Part shown: piece by piece, positions 43,395-55,000 of the stretch
How the letters are laid out: each line of letters begins with the position of its first letter
Numbering within the stretch: the first letter of the stretch is position 1
DNA from: Megaustenia siamemsis
Taxonomy: Eukaryota; Mollusca; Gastropoda; Stylommatophora; Ariophantidae
DNA length: 64,000 nucleotides
Assembly (NCBI GenBank): GCA_032433765.1
Contig: JAVIAB010000139.1
Coordinates: forward strand, 39,303,397 to 39,367,396
Direction: 5' to 3'
Position numbers and translations under genes: made by a program
Notes under the pieces: model-generated
The model's database searches: none
What the model was told of the DNA's origin: nothing
The model's input: the letters and a program-made list of their open reading frames with translations, nothing else

Positions 43395-43690
43395 TGTATA
43401 GGCTGAGAGGAAAACTAGAAATATTCACCAACATAGAATACATAAAGAAACAACAGATAAAATGGTTTGGTCACGTGATAAGGCAGAAAAATCCAAACAC
43501 ACAACACAACGAACCTTTAATTAACGTTGGCAAAATAAAGACTCAGTTTTGACCACTAAAAGTTGAATTGATGGAATATTAGAAACACTAGGAAACATAA
43601 CAGCAGCAGTGACCAACAGTAGGGCATAAGACCGCAAATAAATTATACCTCCCATCGACGCCGAAAAGTAAATGAGGAAAGAAAGAAGAA
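43395..43690 (+). mobile_element. L-D LINE ORF C-terminus and 3' end
   Basis: The readable order is LRGKLEIFTNIEYIKKQQIK, WFGHVIRQKN, then a frame break, IDGILETLGNITAAVTNSRA, a stop, DRK and PPIDAEK followed by AAGAAAGAAGAAG-type sequence. This is the LINE C-terminal layout (KWFGHVxR ... WIDGI ... DRK) with its own ending, so it is a family distinct from L-A, L-B and L-C. Truncated at the 5' end and mutated. Confidence 0.82.
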
Positions 43691-43694
43691 GAAA

Positions 43695-43885
43695 AAGATG
43701 TGTCATACCGGTTAACGCAGGCGATATTGTCCTTCCACAATTCTCTGTCCACAGGGCGTCGTATCAATCATGTTGACTATTTACCACGCCTACGATACCA
43801 GGTTGTATTGTATTTTCTCTCTTTGTTGTCCAGTCTCTTTTTCCCAGCTGCAACCACATATTTCAACTTTTCTCTTCTCGTAATC
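43695..43885 (-). mobile_element. Diverged L-C2 LINE 3' fragment
   Basis: TGTGTCATACCGGTTAACGC and CTTTGTTGTCCAGTCTCTTT follow the L-C2 3' end order, with about one change in every five or six bases. Directly adjoins L-D pieces on both sides. Confidence 0.75.
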
Positions 43886-44030
43886 TTCCTCCCTTCTTCG
43901 TTTGTCTTTCAGCGTCGATGGGAGATATAATTTGCGGTCTTTTGTTCTGCTATTGGCCTTTGCTGCTGTTAATGTTTCTTAAATGTTTCTTAGTTTATTT
44001 TTAATATTCCATCAATCCATCTTTTTTTTT
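43886..44030 (-). mobile_element. L-D LINE 3' fragment (inverted)
   Basis: The plus strand carries the complement of the L-D ORF end: TTTCAGCGTCGATGGGAGAT, TTTGCGGTCTTTTGTTCTGC, then ATTCCATCAATCCATC (complement of WIDGI codons). Together with 43395-43690 it forms an inverted pair around the L-C2 fragment. Confidence 0.78.
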
Positions 44031-44437
44031 TTTTTTGCATTCCATCTCTGAGACGTATTTGCATTTGCACAAATAGATAGTGAAAACGACCAGAACATAA
44101 AGAGTATATTTTAAATAAATTTACCGGGTCAGATTCTGTCTCAAACAGACCGGTTTCTGAGTTCTCACAGCTTTAAACTGGTCCTGGTTTTTTTTTTTTT
44201 TTTTGCATTCCTGACAATCTCCAAAAATGAACTGATGGTCAAAAATGATTAGCATTAGAAACGTCACTGCACGACACTGTTGATGAGGAGCAGCAGGGTT
44301 CCTTCTTGTTCTGTATTTCTTTCTTTCTTTTCATTCTTTCTGTATGTCTTTCATTATTTCTTGCTTTCACCCTTTATCTAATTTATTTTCTTTTTTTTTT
44401 AAATAATAATTAATAAAAGAGTAAATTATTGTACGGA
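44031..44437. other. Unassigned T-rich stretch
   Basis: Poly-T runs at about 44024-44035 and 44188-44203. Nothing else recognised. Confidence 0.55.
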
Positions 44438-44448
44438 TGATTGATTTA

Positions 44449-44719
44449 TCATCATCATCATCATGTGCCATACGGTTGGCGTAGGTGATCATGTCCCTCC
44501 ACAATCTTCTATCTACAGTGCATCGTATCAGTTCTGTTGTTGACTGTTTTCCATGCCATGACACCAAGCTATCCAGTATTTTCTCTCTTTGTCGCCCGCG
44601 ATCTCTCTTTCCTTTTATTTTGCCAGTTGTAATCAAGTATTCCAACTTTCCTCTTCTCATGATGTGCCCGAAAAATGTTGATTGCTTCTTTCTGATGTTT
44701 TTTAAGAGCTCCCCTTTTG
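44449..44719 (-). mobile_element. L-C2 LINE, 5'-truncated copy
   Basis: Close match to 33343-33682: ATCATCATCATCATGTGCCA tail and start, with the minus-strand frame giving KQSTFFGHIMRRGKLEYLIT and DRRLWRDMITYANRMAH. TSD TGATTGATTTA (11 bp) at 44438-44448 and 44720-44730. Confidence 0.94.
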
Positions 44720-44730
44720 TGATTGATTTA

Positions 44731-45129
44731 TAGCATATATTAAAGAACAATGTCTCTATATAAGTGATATGTTTACGTATTTCTACGGCACCTGCAGAGT
44801 GGTATCAGGGACCAAAAGAGAGGTCGCAAGAACTGCTGCAAGACGTGAATGTTCTGTGGTACGAAATGTTGCCATCAATGAGAAGAAAAATAGTATACAG
44901 TGAATGAAAGTTCAAGCTGCAATACTGAACGCAATTTTGGCAACTGAAACTTAGTTGATTTGCCAATTTGGGGCTTTCCCTGATATAATACACATATTTC
45001 TTCTATTATATATTGAAAGTCATTAGAAAGAGCTGTATCTTAAAATTGTAAAATTTATAAAAATAGAATGTTGCACTGCGAAAATTCTCAAATTTACCAC
45101 TAATTTGATATTTTTATTACAACCTTTAA
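44731..45129. other. Unassigned AT-rich stretch
   Basis: No gene or repeat recognised before the 38-bp array. Confidence 0.55.
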
Positions 45130-45356
45130 CTATTAAAATACTAAAATATCATATACATAAAAACATTTGCTGTAACTACTAAAATATCATCTCAATATGG
45201 GTTTTTACTTTGACCACTAAAATATCATCTAAATATAGGTATTTATTTTAACTACTAAAATATCATCTACATATAAATATTTACTTTAACCACTAAAATA
45301 TCATCTACATATAAATATTCACTTTAACCACTAAAATATCACCTACATATAAATAT
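45130..45356. repeat. 38-bp satellite, left part (about 6 units)
   Basis: Units contain AAAATATCATCTACATATAA and TTTACTTTAACCACT. Spacing is 38 bp where clearest (45261 to 45299), and the left-hand units are more diverged. Confidence 0.93.
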
Positions 45357-46178
45357 GTCTATACAAGAGTCATAATATAAATAATCTAAGGTATGCTGAC
45401 GATACAGTATTAATCGCTAAGAGTGAAAATGAGTTACAAGAAATGTTGGACATTATAGTGAAGGAAAGCAAAAATAAAGGACTCAGCCTTAATAGCAAAA
45501 AGACAGAAGAAATGGTAACAACAACAAAAAAAGGCATCCTCTCAGTGCAGATTAAAAAAGACAAGTGGAACAATTTTAAAACAGGTAAATGAATTTAATT
45601 ATTTGGGAACTTTGTTAACCTCAGACAGAAGATGTACAACAGAAGTGAGATGCAGAATAGATCATGCAAAAGTAGCTTTTCAAAAAATGAGGAAGATACT
45701 GTGCAATCCATTTTTGACAATAGAAACAAGAAAAAGAGTTCTTAAATGTTATGTAGAGCCAATCTTAACATATGGATGTGAATCATGGACATTAGGACAA
45801 CAGACAATCAAATCACTGGAGTCTGTAGAAATGTGATTTTACAGAAGAATGTTGAGAATACCATGGACAGCTAAGAAAAGTAATGAAGATCTTCTGAGCA
45901 GAGGTCAAAGCAAAACGAGAGCTAATTTCCAATATTAGGAAGAAACAATCATCATTTTTTGGCCATGTATTGAGAAGAGAACAACTGGAATATATTGTAA
46001 CAACTGGAAAAATTGAGGGACAAAGAGATAGAGGGAAGCAAAGAGAGAAAATACCAGACAGCTTAAGAGAATGGCTTGGCAGAAGGTTAACAACAGAAAT
46101 GATAAAGAACTGTTGAGATCGAAAGTTGTGGAGAGACATGATAACCTACACCAGTAGGCCCGGTACTTGATGATGATA
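45357..46178 (+). mobile_element. L-C LINE, longest sense copy, inside 38-bp satellite
   Basis: Begins just before the RT catalytic box: NINNLRYADDTVLIAKSENE, then LNSKKTEEMVTTTKK, a frame break, GTLLTSDRRCTTEVRCRIDH, MRKILCNPFLTIETRKRVLK, CYVEPILTYGCESWTLGQQ, VEMWFYRRML (stop-broken), FFGHVLRREQLEYIVTTGKI and DRKLW. It ends with TACTTGATGATGATAAT. TSD ATAAATAT at 45349-45356 and 46179-46186, within satellite. It shows that L-C has a YADD-type RT. Frameshifts make it inactive. Confidence 0.94.
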
Positions 46179-46208
46179 ATAAATATTTACTTTAACCACC
46201 AAAATATT
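46179..46208. repeat. 38-bp satellite, right remnant
   Basis: AAATATTTACTTTAACCACC continues the satellite phase after the L-C insertion, for less than one unit. Confidence 0.85.
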
Positions 46209-46680
46209 TTTTTTTTTAAACTAGAATATTTTTTCTGTCCCACTTGTTATGACTTTTGTTTCATTTAATTAATATTACTTTTAAAAAAATAAATTCCAAT
46301 GTAATTTCGTTTTTCATTTGTCTAATAGCATTGTTTTTGTAATTGTGGTGCTAAACTTTATTTATTATCTCTTTATCTATTTATATTTTCTCTTTCATTT
46401 CTCATCTCCTCAATCTACTTCTTTCTATGTTTTTCTGTCTATTTTTTTTACCATCAATTTCTGCTCCCTTTCTCTTTATGTCACATTTTTGAAAGTATTT
46501 CTCTTTCTTTTTCTTTCCGTCACATTCTTCTTTCTTTTTTTCTCACTATCTTAAGGTCATTCCAGATCCTTCCTTTCTCTCTCATGTATCTACTTCCTAT
46601 TCTTTTTCACATGTAACTCCTCTTTCGTGTTATTCCCTTATCTATTTTCCTTCCTTTTATTATCTTTGTATCCCTCTCTT
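46209..46680. other. T-rich unassigned stretch
   Basis: Poly-pyrimidine-rich, with a 78-codon phenylalanine-rich frame (46318-46554) that reflects the T-richness. No gene. Confidence 0.6.
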
Positions 46681-46930
46681 TCACCCTCCCTCTCTCTCTC
46701 ACTCTCTCTCTCACTCTCTCTCTCACTCTCACTCTCTCTCACTCTCTCTCTCACTCTCTTTCACTCTCTCTCTCACTCTCTCTCTCACTCTCTCTCTCAC
46801 TCTCTCTAACTCACTCTCTCACTCTCTCTCTCACTCTCACACTCTCTCTCTCTCTCTAACTCACTCTCTCTCTCACTCTCATACTCTCGCTCTCTCTAAC
46901 TCACTCTCTCTCTCTCTCTCTCTCTCTCTT
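46681..46930. repeat. (CT)n with regular CA interruptions
   Basis: CTCTCTCTCACTCTCTCTCTCA-type sequence for 250 bp, with CTAACTCACTCT sub-variants. All-pyrimidine except for the A interruptions. Confidence 0.95.
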
Positions 46931-48522
46931 GTATTTAAGTCCCCGCAACCCATCATGCACGAAACAACATTATATATCGTAGGGTCACCACTAAATACCA
47001 AAATAAGAATTCCTGTCCTAAAACCACCATCATTTTCACAGTAGACAGCAACAAAATCATTAAAATTGTTTAAATTGTGTAGGATTTTCATTTACGTCAC
47101 GGTATTGATTGCAGATAAGAGATTCATCTACTGTAACGCGTAAAATGTTGAAATAAGAGCTCGGTATTAAGGGTGACGTGAGAGTATACAAACTTTCAGC
47201 TTATTTTTCGAAATATTGACAGACTAACTCACATAATACACGTGGGAGTGGAGTTTGTGCTGAAGGCAACACCAGTCGAGAATTTGCTGTCAACTTCAAG
47301 GCAACAGCGCACTTTATGGTATGGTTACCGATTAAATGACAGTCATATGATTCTCATACGCTTAAGCAAATATCATATAAAAGTGTATACTGCAGCTTTA
47401 AGAGTATAAAGATGGAACAAAGTATTTTTTATTGAAACGTTTTCATCAGCAGACTGAGGCAAAGAAGACAATGCAGCAAAAAATTGCATGAATAAACAAG
47501 GATTAAGTGTGGATTAGTGGTGACAGGCGCAAAGAAGATTCTAAAACAAGGCGGAAAAAATGGCCAAAGTAAGCTCGCTCGAATGAGAGGGGAGGACGAA
47601 GAAAAGGACAGATGAAAGGTGAGATACGGGATTTTTAAATATGAAGAGAGTGATAATAAGATGTTTTTACGAAAAAGAATGAAAATAGCTGATACCTCTC
47701 GGGATTAAAGAACCCAGTAAGGCATGAGTTGGTTTTCAAGAGCGAATCAGCCACAATCATTCCAGAAGCATGAGACACGTGACAAAAATGTCGTGGGAGC
47801 CTCGTTGATCGAGAGAGTTAGATTGAGCAGCCGCTGAACTGTTAACATCTCGAGAGATGTTGTAATAGTAGTCTCAGGGACGATCACAGAAACGCCCTCT
47901 TCTCCTAATTTCTCCAGTGCATGTTTTATGGCAACGTTGGCAGTTGATAGAGGATTTTAGGCTCCGAAAATACAGATGAATCCTTCTTTCATCGCAAACT
48001 TGCCATTGTAGAAAGTATCCTTGTTGATTTTCAGCACTAGCGGGGAAGATCTGCAAAAAGAACAGCCAGATGGGGATGTTGGGGTTGCGAAGGCGACTCC
48101 GGGAAAAAATGTACCGGGGAACTCTGTCACGTTTGAGTGTAACAAATGGCGGATTAGAGAAGAGATTACAAGTAGTCGGATCTATGTGATGCTTCTACTT
48201 TTGGTGTTTCAAAATCTGCGAAATTACGGAAGTTGTAGATAAGGGGAGAAACATTATGTCTGAGGAATAGTTCGGAGTGGATGGAGAGCTGCGAGAAATA
48301 GTGATACCCTTTGGAGAGCGGAAAGAAGAATCAGTTATGGATATTGATGGAAAAGTAAGGGATCCAACATTAGGTGGGCTTGACGTAAGAAGTCGTCTTC
48401 TTGGTCGCAAAGCCATCTCGGAAACGAAGGAGTTCCCGATTGTAGATAGGGTCACGATACTATTGCATCTGAGAGGATGTAAGTAAAGTACACGTGTGCA
48501 TGAGTCGATATTTAGAGGACGG
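46931..48522. other. Unassigned stretch, longest non-repeat block
   Basis: I see no mobile element here. Base composition is less AT-rich than most of the window, particularly 47880-48480. Short frames (48021-48242 and 48277-48486 plus; 48195-48536 minus) are the best candidates for an exon of a host gene, but none has a recognisable domain, signal peptide or splice context that I can defend. It leads directly into the 39-bp satellite. Confidence 0.5.
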
Positions 48523-51500
48523 GTGTGCAAAGGCAAGAGCAGTTAGAGGCGAGAGAAAAACATGATTTAGAAGGGAGAAAGTTGGAGGCGAGAGACAAGC
48601 AAGATATAGAGGAACAAAAGTTGAACGCGAGAAACAAACAAGATACAGAGGGACAAAAGTTGGAGATGAGAGACAAACGAGATAAAGAGGGACAAAAGTT
48701 GTGTGGCGAGAGACAAACAAGATACAGAGGGACAAAAGTTGGAGTCGAGAGACAAACAAGATACAGAGGGACAAAAGTTGGAGGCGAGAGACAAACAAGA
48801 TACAGAGGGACAAAAGTTGGAGGTGAGAGACAAACAAGATACAGAGGGACAAAAGTTAGAGGTGAGAGACAAACAAGATACAGAGGGACAAAAGTTGGAG
48901 GCGAGAGAGAAACAAGATACAGAGGGACAAAAGTTGGAGGCGAGAGACAAACAAATTACAGAGGGACAGAAGTTGGAGGCGAGAGACAAACAAGATACAG
49001 AGGGACAAAAGTTGGAGATGAGAGACAAACAAGATACAGAGGGACAAAAGTTGGAGGCGAGAGACAAACAAATTACAGAGGGACAGAAGTTGGAGGCGAG
49101 AGATAAACGAGATACAGAGGGGCACAAGTTAGAGGCGAGAGACAAGCAAGATATGGAGGAACAAAAGTTGAACGCGAGAGACAAACAAGATACAGAGGGA
49201 CAAAAATTGGAGACGAGAGACAAACGAGATAAAGAGGGACAAAAGTTGGAGGCGAGAGACAAACAAGATACAGTGGGACAAAAGTTGGAGGCGAGAGACA
49301 AACAAGATACAGTGGGACAAAAGTTGGAGGCGAGAGACAAACAAGATACAGAGAGACAAAAGTTGGAGGCGAGAGACAAACAAGATACAGAGGGACAAAA
49401 GTTGGAGGTGAGAGACAAACAAGATACAGAGGGACAAAAGTTGGAGGCGAGAGACAAACAAGATACAGAGGGACAAAAGTTGGAGGCGAGAGACAAACAA
49501 ATTACAGAGGGACAGAAGTTGGAGGCGAGAGACAAACAAGATACAGAGGGACAAAAGTTGGAGATGAGAGACAAACAAGATACAGAGGGACAAAAGTTGG
49601 AGGCGAGAGACAAACAAATTACAGAGGGACAGAAGTTGGAGGCGAGAGATAAACGAGATACAGAGGGGGCACAAGTTAGAGGCGAGAGACAAACAAGACA
49701 TAGAAGGACAAAAGTTGGAGTGGAGAGACAAACAAGATACAGAGGGACAAAAGTTGGAGGTGAGAGACAAACAAGATACAGAGGGACAAAAGTTGGAGGC
49801 GAGAGACAAACACGGTACAGAGGGACAAAAATTGGAGGCGAGAGACAAACAAGATACAGAGGGACAAAAGTTGGAGGCGAGAGACAAACAAGATACAGAG
49901 GGACAAAAGTTGGAGGCGAGAGACAAACAAGATACAGAGGGACAAAAGTTGGAGGCGAGAGACAAACAAGATACAGAGGGACAAAAGTTGGAGGCGAGAG
50001 ACAAACAAGATACAGAGGGACAAAAGTTGGAGGCGAGAGACAAACAAATTACAGAGGGACAAAAGTTGGAGGCGAGAGACAAACAAGATACAGAGGGACA
50101 AAAGTTGGAGGCGAGAGACAAACAAGATACAGAGGGACAAAAGTTGGAGGCGAGAGACAAACAAATTACTACAGAGGGACAGAAGTTGGAGGCGAGAGAC
50201 AAACAAGATACAGAGGGACAAAAGTTGGAGATGAGAGACAAACAAGATACAGAGGGACAAAAGTTGGAGGCGAGAGACAAACAAATTACAGAGGGACAGA
50301 AGTTGTAGGCGAGAGATAAACGAGATACAAAGGGGGCACAAGTTAGATGCGAGAGACAAGCAAGATATAGAGGAACAAAAGTTGAACGCGAGAGACAAAC
50401 AAGATACAGAGGGACAAAAACTGGAGACGAGAGACAAACGAGATAAAGAGGGACAAAAGTTGGAGGCGAGAGACAAACAAGATACAGTGGGACAAATGTT
50501 GGAGGCGAGAGACAAACAAGGTACAGTGGGACAAAAGTTGGAGGCGAGAGACAAACAAGATACAGAGAGACCAAATTTGGAGGCGAGAGACAAACAAGAT
50601 ACAGAGGGACAAAAGTTGGAGGTGAGAGAAAAACAAGATACAGAGGGACAAAAGTTGGAGGCGAGAGACAAACAAGATACAGAGGGACAAAAGTTGGAGG
50701 CGAGAGACAAACAAATTACAGAGGGAGAGAAGTTGGAGGCGAGAGATAAACGAGATACAGAGGGGGCACAAGTTAGAGGCGAGAGACAAGCAAGATATAG
50801 AGGAACAAAAGTTGAACGCGAGAGACAAACAAGATACAGAGGGACAAAAATTGGAGACGAGAGACAAACGAGATAAAGAGGGACAAAAGTTGGAGGCGAG
50901 AGACAAACAAGATACAGTGGGACAAAAGTTGGAGGCGAGAGACAAACAAGATACAGTGGGACAAAAGTTGGAGGCGAGAGACAAACAAGATACAGAGAGA
51001 CAAAAGTTGGAGGCGAGAGACAAACAAATTACAGAGGGACAGAAGTTGGAGGCGAGAGACAAACAAGATACAGAGGGACAAAAGTTGGAGGTGAGAGACA
51101 AACAAGATACAGAGGGACAAAAGTTGGAGGCGAGAGAGAAACAAGATACAGAGGGACAAAAGTTGGAGGCGAGAGACAAACAAATTACAGAGGGACAGAA
51201 GTTGGAGGCGAGAGACAAACAAGATACAGAGGGACAAAAGTTGGAGATGAGAGACAAACAAGATACAGAGGGACAAAAGTTGGAGGCGAGAGATAAACAA
51301 ATTACAGAGGGACAGAAGTTGGAGGCGAGAGATAAACGAGATACAGAGGGGGCACAAGTTAGAGGCGAGAGACAAACAAGACATAGAAGGACAAAAGTTG
51401 GAGTGGAGAGACAAACAAGATACAGAGGGACAAAAGTTGGAGGTGAGAGACAAACAAGATACAGAGGGACAAAAGTTGGAGGCGAGAGACAAACACGATA

Positions 51501-52065
51501 CAGAGGGACAAAAATTGGAGGCGAGAGACAAACAAGATACAGAGGGACAAAAGTTGGAGGCGAGAGACAAACAAGATACAGAGGGACAAAAGTTGGAGGC
51601 GAGAGACAAACAAGATCAGAAGGACAAAAGTTGGAGGCGAGAGACAAACAAATTACAGAGGGACAGAAGTTGGAGGCGAGAGATAAACGAGATACAGAGG
51701 GGGCACAAGTTAGAGGCGAGAGACAAACAAGATAAAGAAGGACAAAAGTTAGAGTGGAGAGACAAACAAGATACAGAGGGATAAAAGTTGGAGGCGAGAG
51801 ACAAACAAGATACAGAGGGACAAAAGTTGGAGGTGAGAGACAAACAAGATACAGAGGGACAAAAGTTGGAGGCGAGAGACAAACAAGATACAGAGGGACA
51901 AAAGTTGGAGGCGAGAGACAAACAAATTACTACAGAGGGACAGAAGTTGGAGGCGAGAGACAAACAAGATACAGAGGGACAAAAGTTGGAGATGAGAGAC
52001 AAACAAGATACAGAGGGACAAATGTTGGAGGCGAGAGACAAACAAATTACAGAGGGACAGAAGTT

Positions 52066-55000
52066 GTAGGCGAGAGATAAACGAGATACAAAGGGGGCAC
52101 AAGTTAGAGGCGAGAGACAAGCAAGATATAGAGGAACAAAAGTTGAACGCGAGAGACACACAAGATACAGAGGGACAAAAACTGGAGACGAGAGACAAAC
52201 GAGATAAAGAGGGACAAAAGTTGGAGGCGAGAGACAAACAAGATACAGTGGGACAAATGTTGGAGGCGAGAGACAAACAAGATACAGTGGGACAAAAGTT
52301 GGAGGCGAGAGACAAACAAGATACAGAGAGACCAAATTTGGAGGCGAGAGACAAACAAATTACTACAGAGGGACAGAAGTTGGAGGCGAGAGACAAACAA
52401 GATACAGAGGGACAAAAGTTGGAGGCGAGAGACAAACAAGATACAGAGGGACAAAAGTTGGAGGCGAGAGACAAACAAATTACAGAGGGAGAGAAGTTGG
52501 AGGCGAGAGATAAACGAGATACAGAGGGGGCACAAGTTAGAGGCGAGAGACAAGCAAGATATAGAGGAACAAAAGTTGAACGCGAGAGACAAACAAGATA
52601 CAGAGGGACAAAAATTGGAGACGAGAGACAAACGAGATAAAGAGGGACAAAAGTTGGAGGCGAGAGACAAACAAGATACAGTGGGACAAAAGTTGGAGGC
52701 GAGAGACAAACAAGATACAGTGGGACAAAAGTTGGAGGCGAGAGACAAACAAGATACAGAGAGACAAAAGTTGGAGGCAAGAGACAAACAAATTACAGAG
52801 GGACAGAAGTTGGAGGCGAGAGACAAACAAGATACAGAGGGACAAAAGTTGGAGGTGAGAGACAAACAAGATACAGAGGGACAAAAGTTGGAGGTGAGAG
52901 ACAAACAAGATACAGAGGGACAAAAGTTGGAGGCGAGAGAGAAACAAGATACAGAGGGACAAAAGTTGGAGGCGAGAGACAAACAAATTACAGAGGGACA
53001 GAAGTTGGAGGCGAGAGACAAACAAGATACAGAGGGACAAAAGTTGGAGATGAGAGACAAACAAGATACAGAGGGACAAAAGTTGGAGGCGAGAGACAAA
53101 CAAATTACAGAGGGACAGAAGTTGGAGGCGAGAGATAAACGAGATACGGAGGGGCACAAGTTAGAGGCGAGAGACAAGCAAGATATAGAGGAACAAAAAT
53201 TGGAGACGAGAGACAAACGAGATAAAGAGGGACAAAAGTTGGAGGCGAGAGACAAACAAGATACAGAGGGACAAAAATTGGAGACGAGAGACAAACGAGA
53301 TAAAGAGGGACAAAAGTTGGAGGCGAGAGACAAACAAGATACAGTGGGACAAAAGTTGGAGGCGAGAGACAAACAAGATACAGAGAGACAAAAGTTGGAG
53401 GCGAGAGACAAACAAGATACAGAGGGACAAAAGTTGGAGGCGAGAGATAAACGAGATACGGAGGGGCACAAGTTAGAGGCGAGAGACAAGCAAGATATAG
53501 AGGAACAAAAGTTGAACGCGAGAGACAAACAAGATACAGAGGGACAAAAATTGGAGACGAGAGACAAACGAGATAAAGAGGGACAAAAGTTGGAGGCGAG
53601 AGACAAACAAGATACAGTGGGACAAAAGTTGGAGGCGAGAGACAAACAAGATACAGAGAGACAAAAGTTGGAGGCGAGAGACAAACAAGATACAGAGGGA
53701 CAAAAGTTGGAGGTGAGAGACAAACAAGATACAGTGGGACAAAAGTTGGAGGCGAGAGACAAACAAGATACAGAGGGACAAAAGTTGGAGGCGAGAGACA
53801 AACAAATTACAGAGGGACAGAAGTTGGAGGCGAGAGACAAACAAGATACAGAGGGACAAAAGTTGGAGATGAGAGACAAACAAGATACAGAGGGACAAAA
53901 GTTGGAGGCGAGAGACAAACAAATTACAGAGGGACAGAAGTTGGAGGCGAGAGATAAACGAGATACAGAGGGGCACAAGTTAGAGGCGAGAGACAAACAA
54001 GACATAGAAGGACAAAAGTTGGAGATGAGAGACAAACAAGATACAGAGGGACAAAAGTTGGAGGTGAGAGACAAACAAGATACAGAGGGACAAAAGTTGG
54101 AGGCGAGAGACAAACAAATTACAGAGGGACAAAAATTGGAGGCGAGAGACAAACAAGATACAGAGGGACAAAAGTTGGAGGCGAGAGACAAACAAGATAC
54201 AGAGGGACAAAAGTTGGAGGCGAGAGACAAACAAGATCAGAAGGACAAAAGTTGGAGGCGAGAGACAAACAAATTACAGAGGGACAGAAGTTGGAGGCGA
54301 GAGATAAACGAGATACAGAGGGGCACAAGTTAGAGGCGAGAGACAAACAAGATAAAAGAAGGACAAAAGTTAGAGTGGAGAGACAAACAAGTTACAGAGG
54401 GATAAAAGTTGGAGGCGAGAGACAAACAAGATACAGAGGGACAAAAGTTGGAGGTGAGAGACAAACAAGATACAGAGGGACAAAAGTTGGAGTGGAGAGA
54501 CAAACAAGATACAGAGGGACAAAAGTTGGAGGCGAGAGACAAACAATTACTACAGAGGGACAGAAGTTGGAGGCGAGAGTCAAACAAGATACAGAGGGAC
54601 AAAAATTGGAGACGAGAGACAAACGAGATAAAGAGGGACAAAAGTTGGAGGCGAGAGACAAACAAGATACAGTGGGACAAAAGTTGGAGGCGAGAGACAA
54701 ACAAGATACAGAGAGACAAAAGTTGGAGGCGAGAGACAAACAAATTACAGAGGGACAGAAGTTGGAGGCGAGAGACAAACAAGATACAGAGGGACAAATG
54801 TTGGAGATGAGAGACAAACAAGATACAGAGGGACAAAAGTTGGAGGCGAGAGACAAACAAATTACAGAGGGACAGAAGTTGGAGGCGAGAGATAAACGAG
54901 ATACAGAGGGGGCACAAGTTAGAGGCGAGAGACAAACAAGACATAGAAGGACAAAAGTTGGAGTGGAGAGACAAACAAGATACAGAGGGACAAAAGTTGG

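Noticed and set aside
48703..54333. Very long open frames (up to 708 codons) on both strands as possible repetitive-protein genes
   Set aside because: The 39-bp unit is stop-free in six frames, so openness is expected on both strands at once. Indels shift the register between frames, and no unique N- or C-terminal coding sequence flanks the array.
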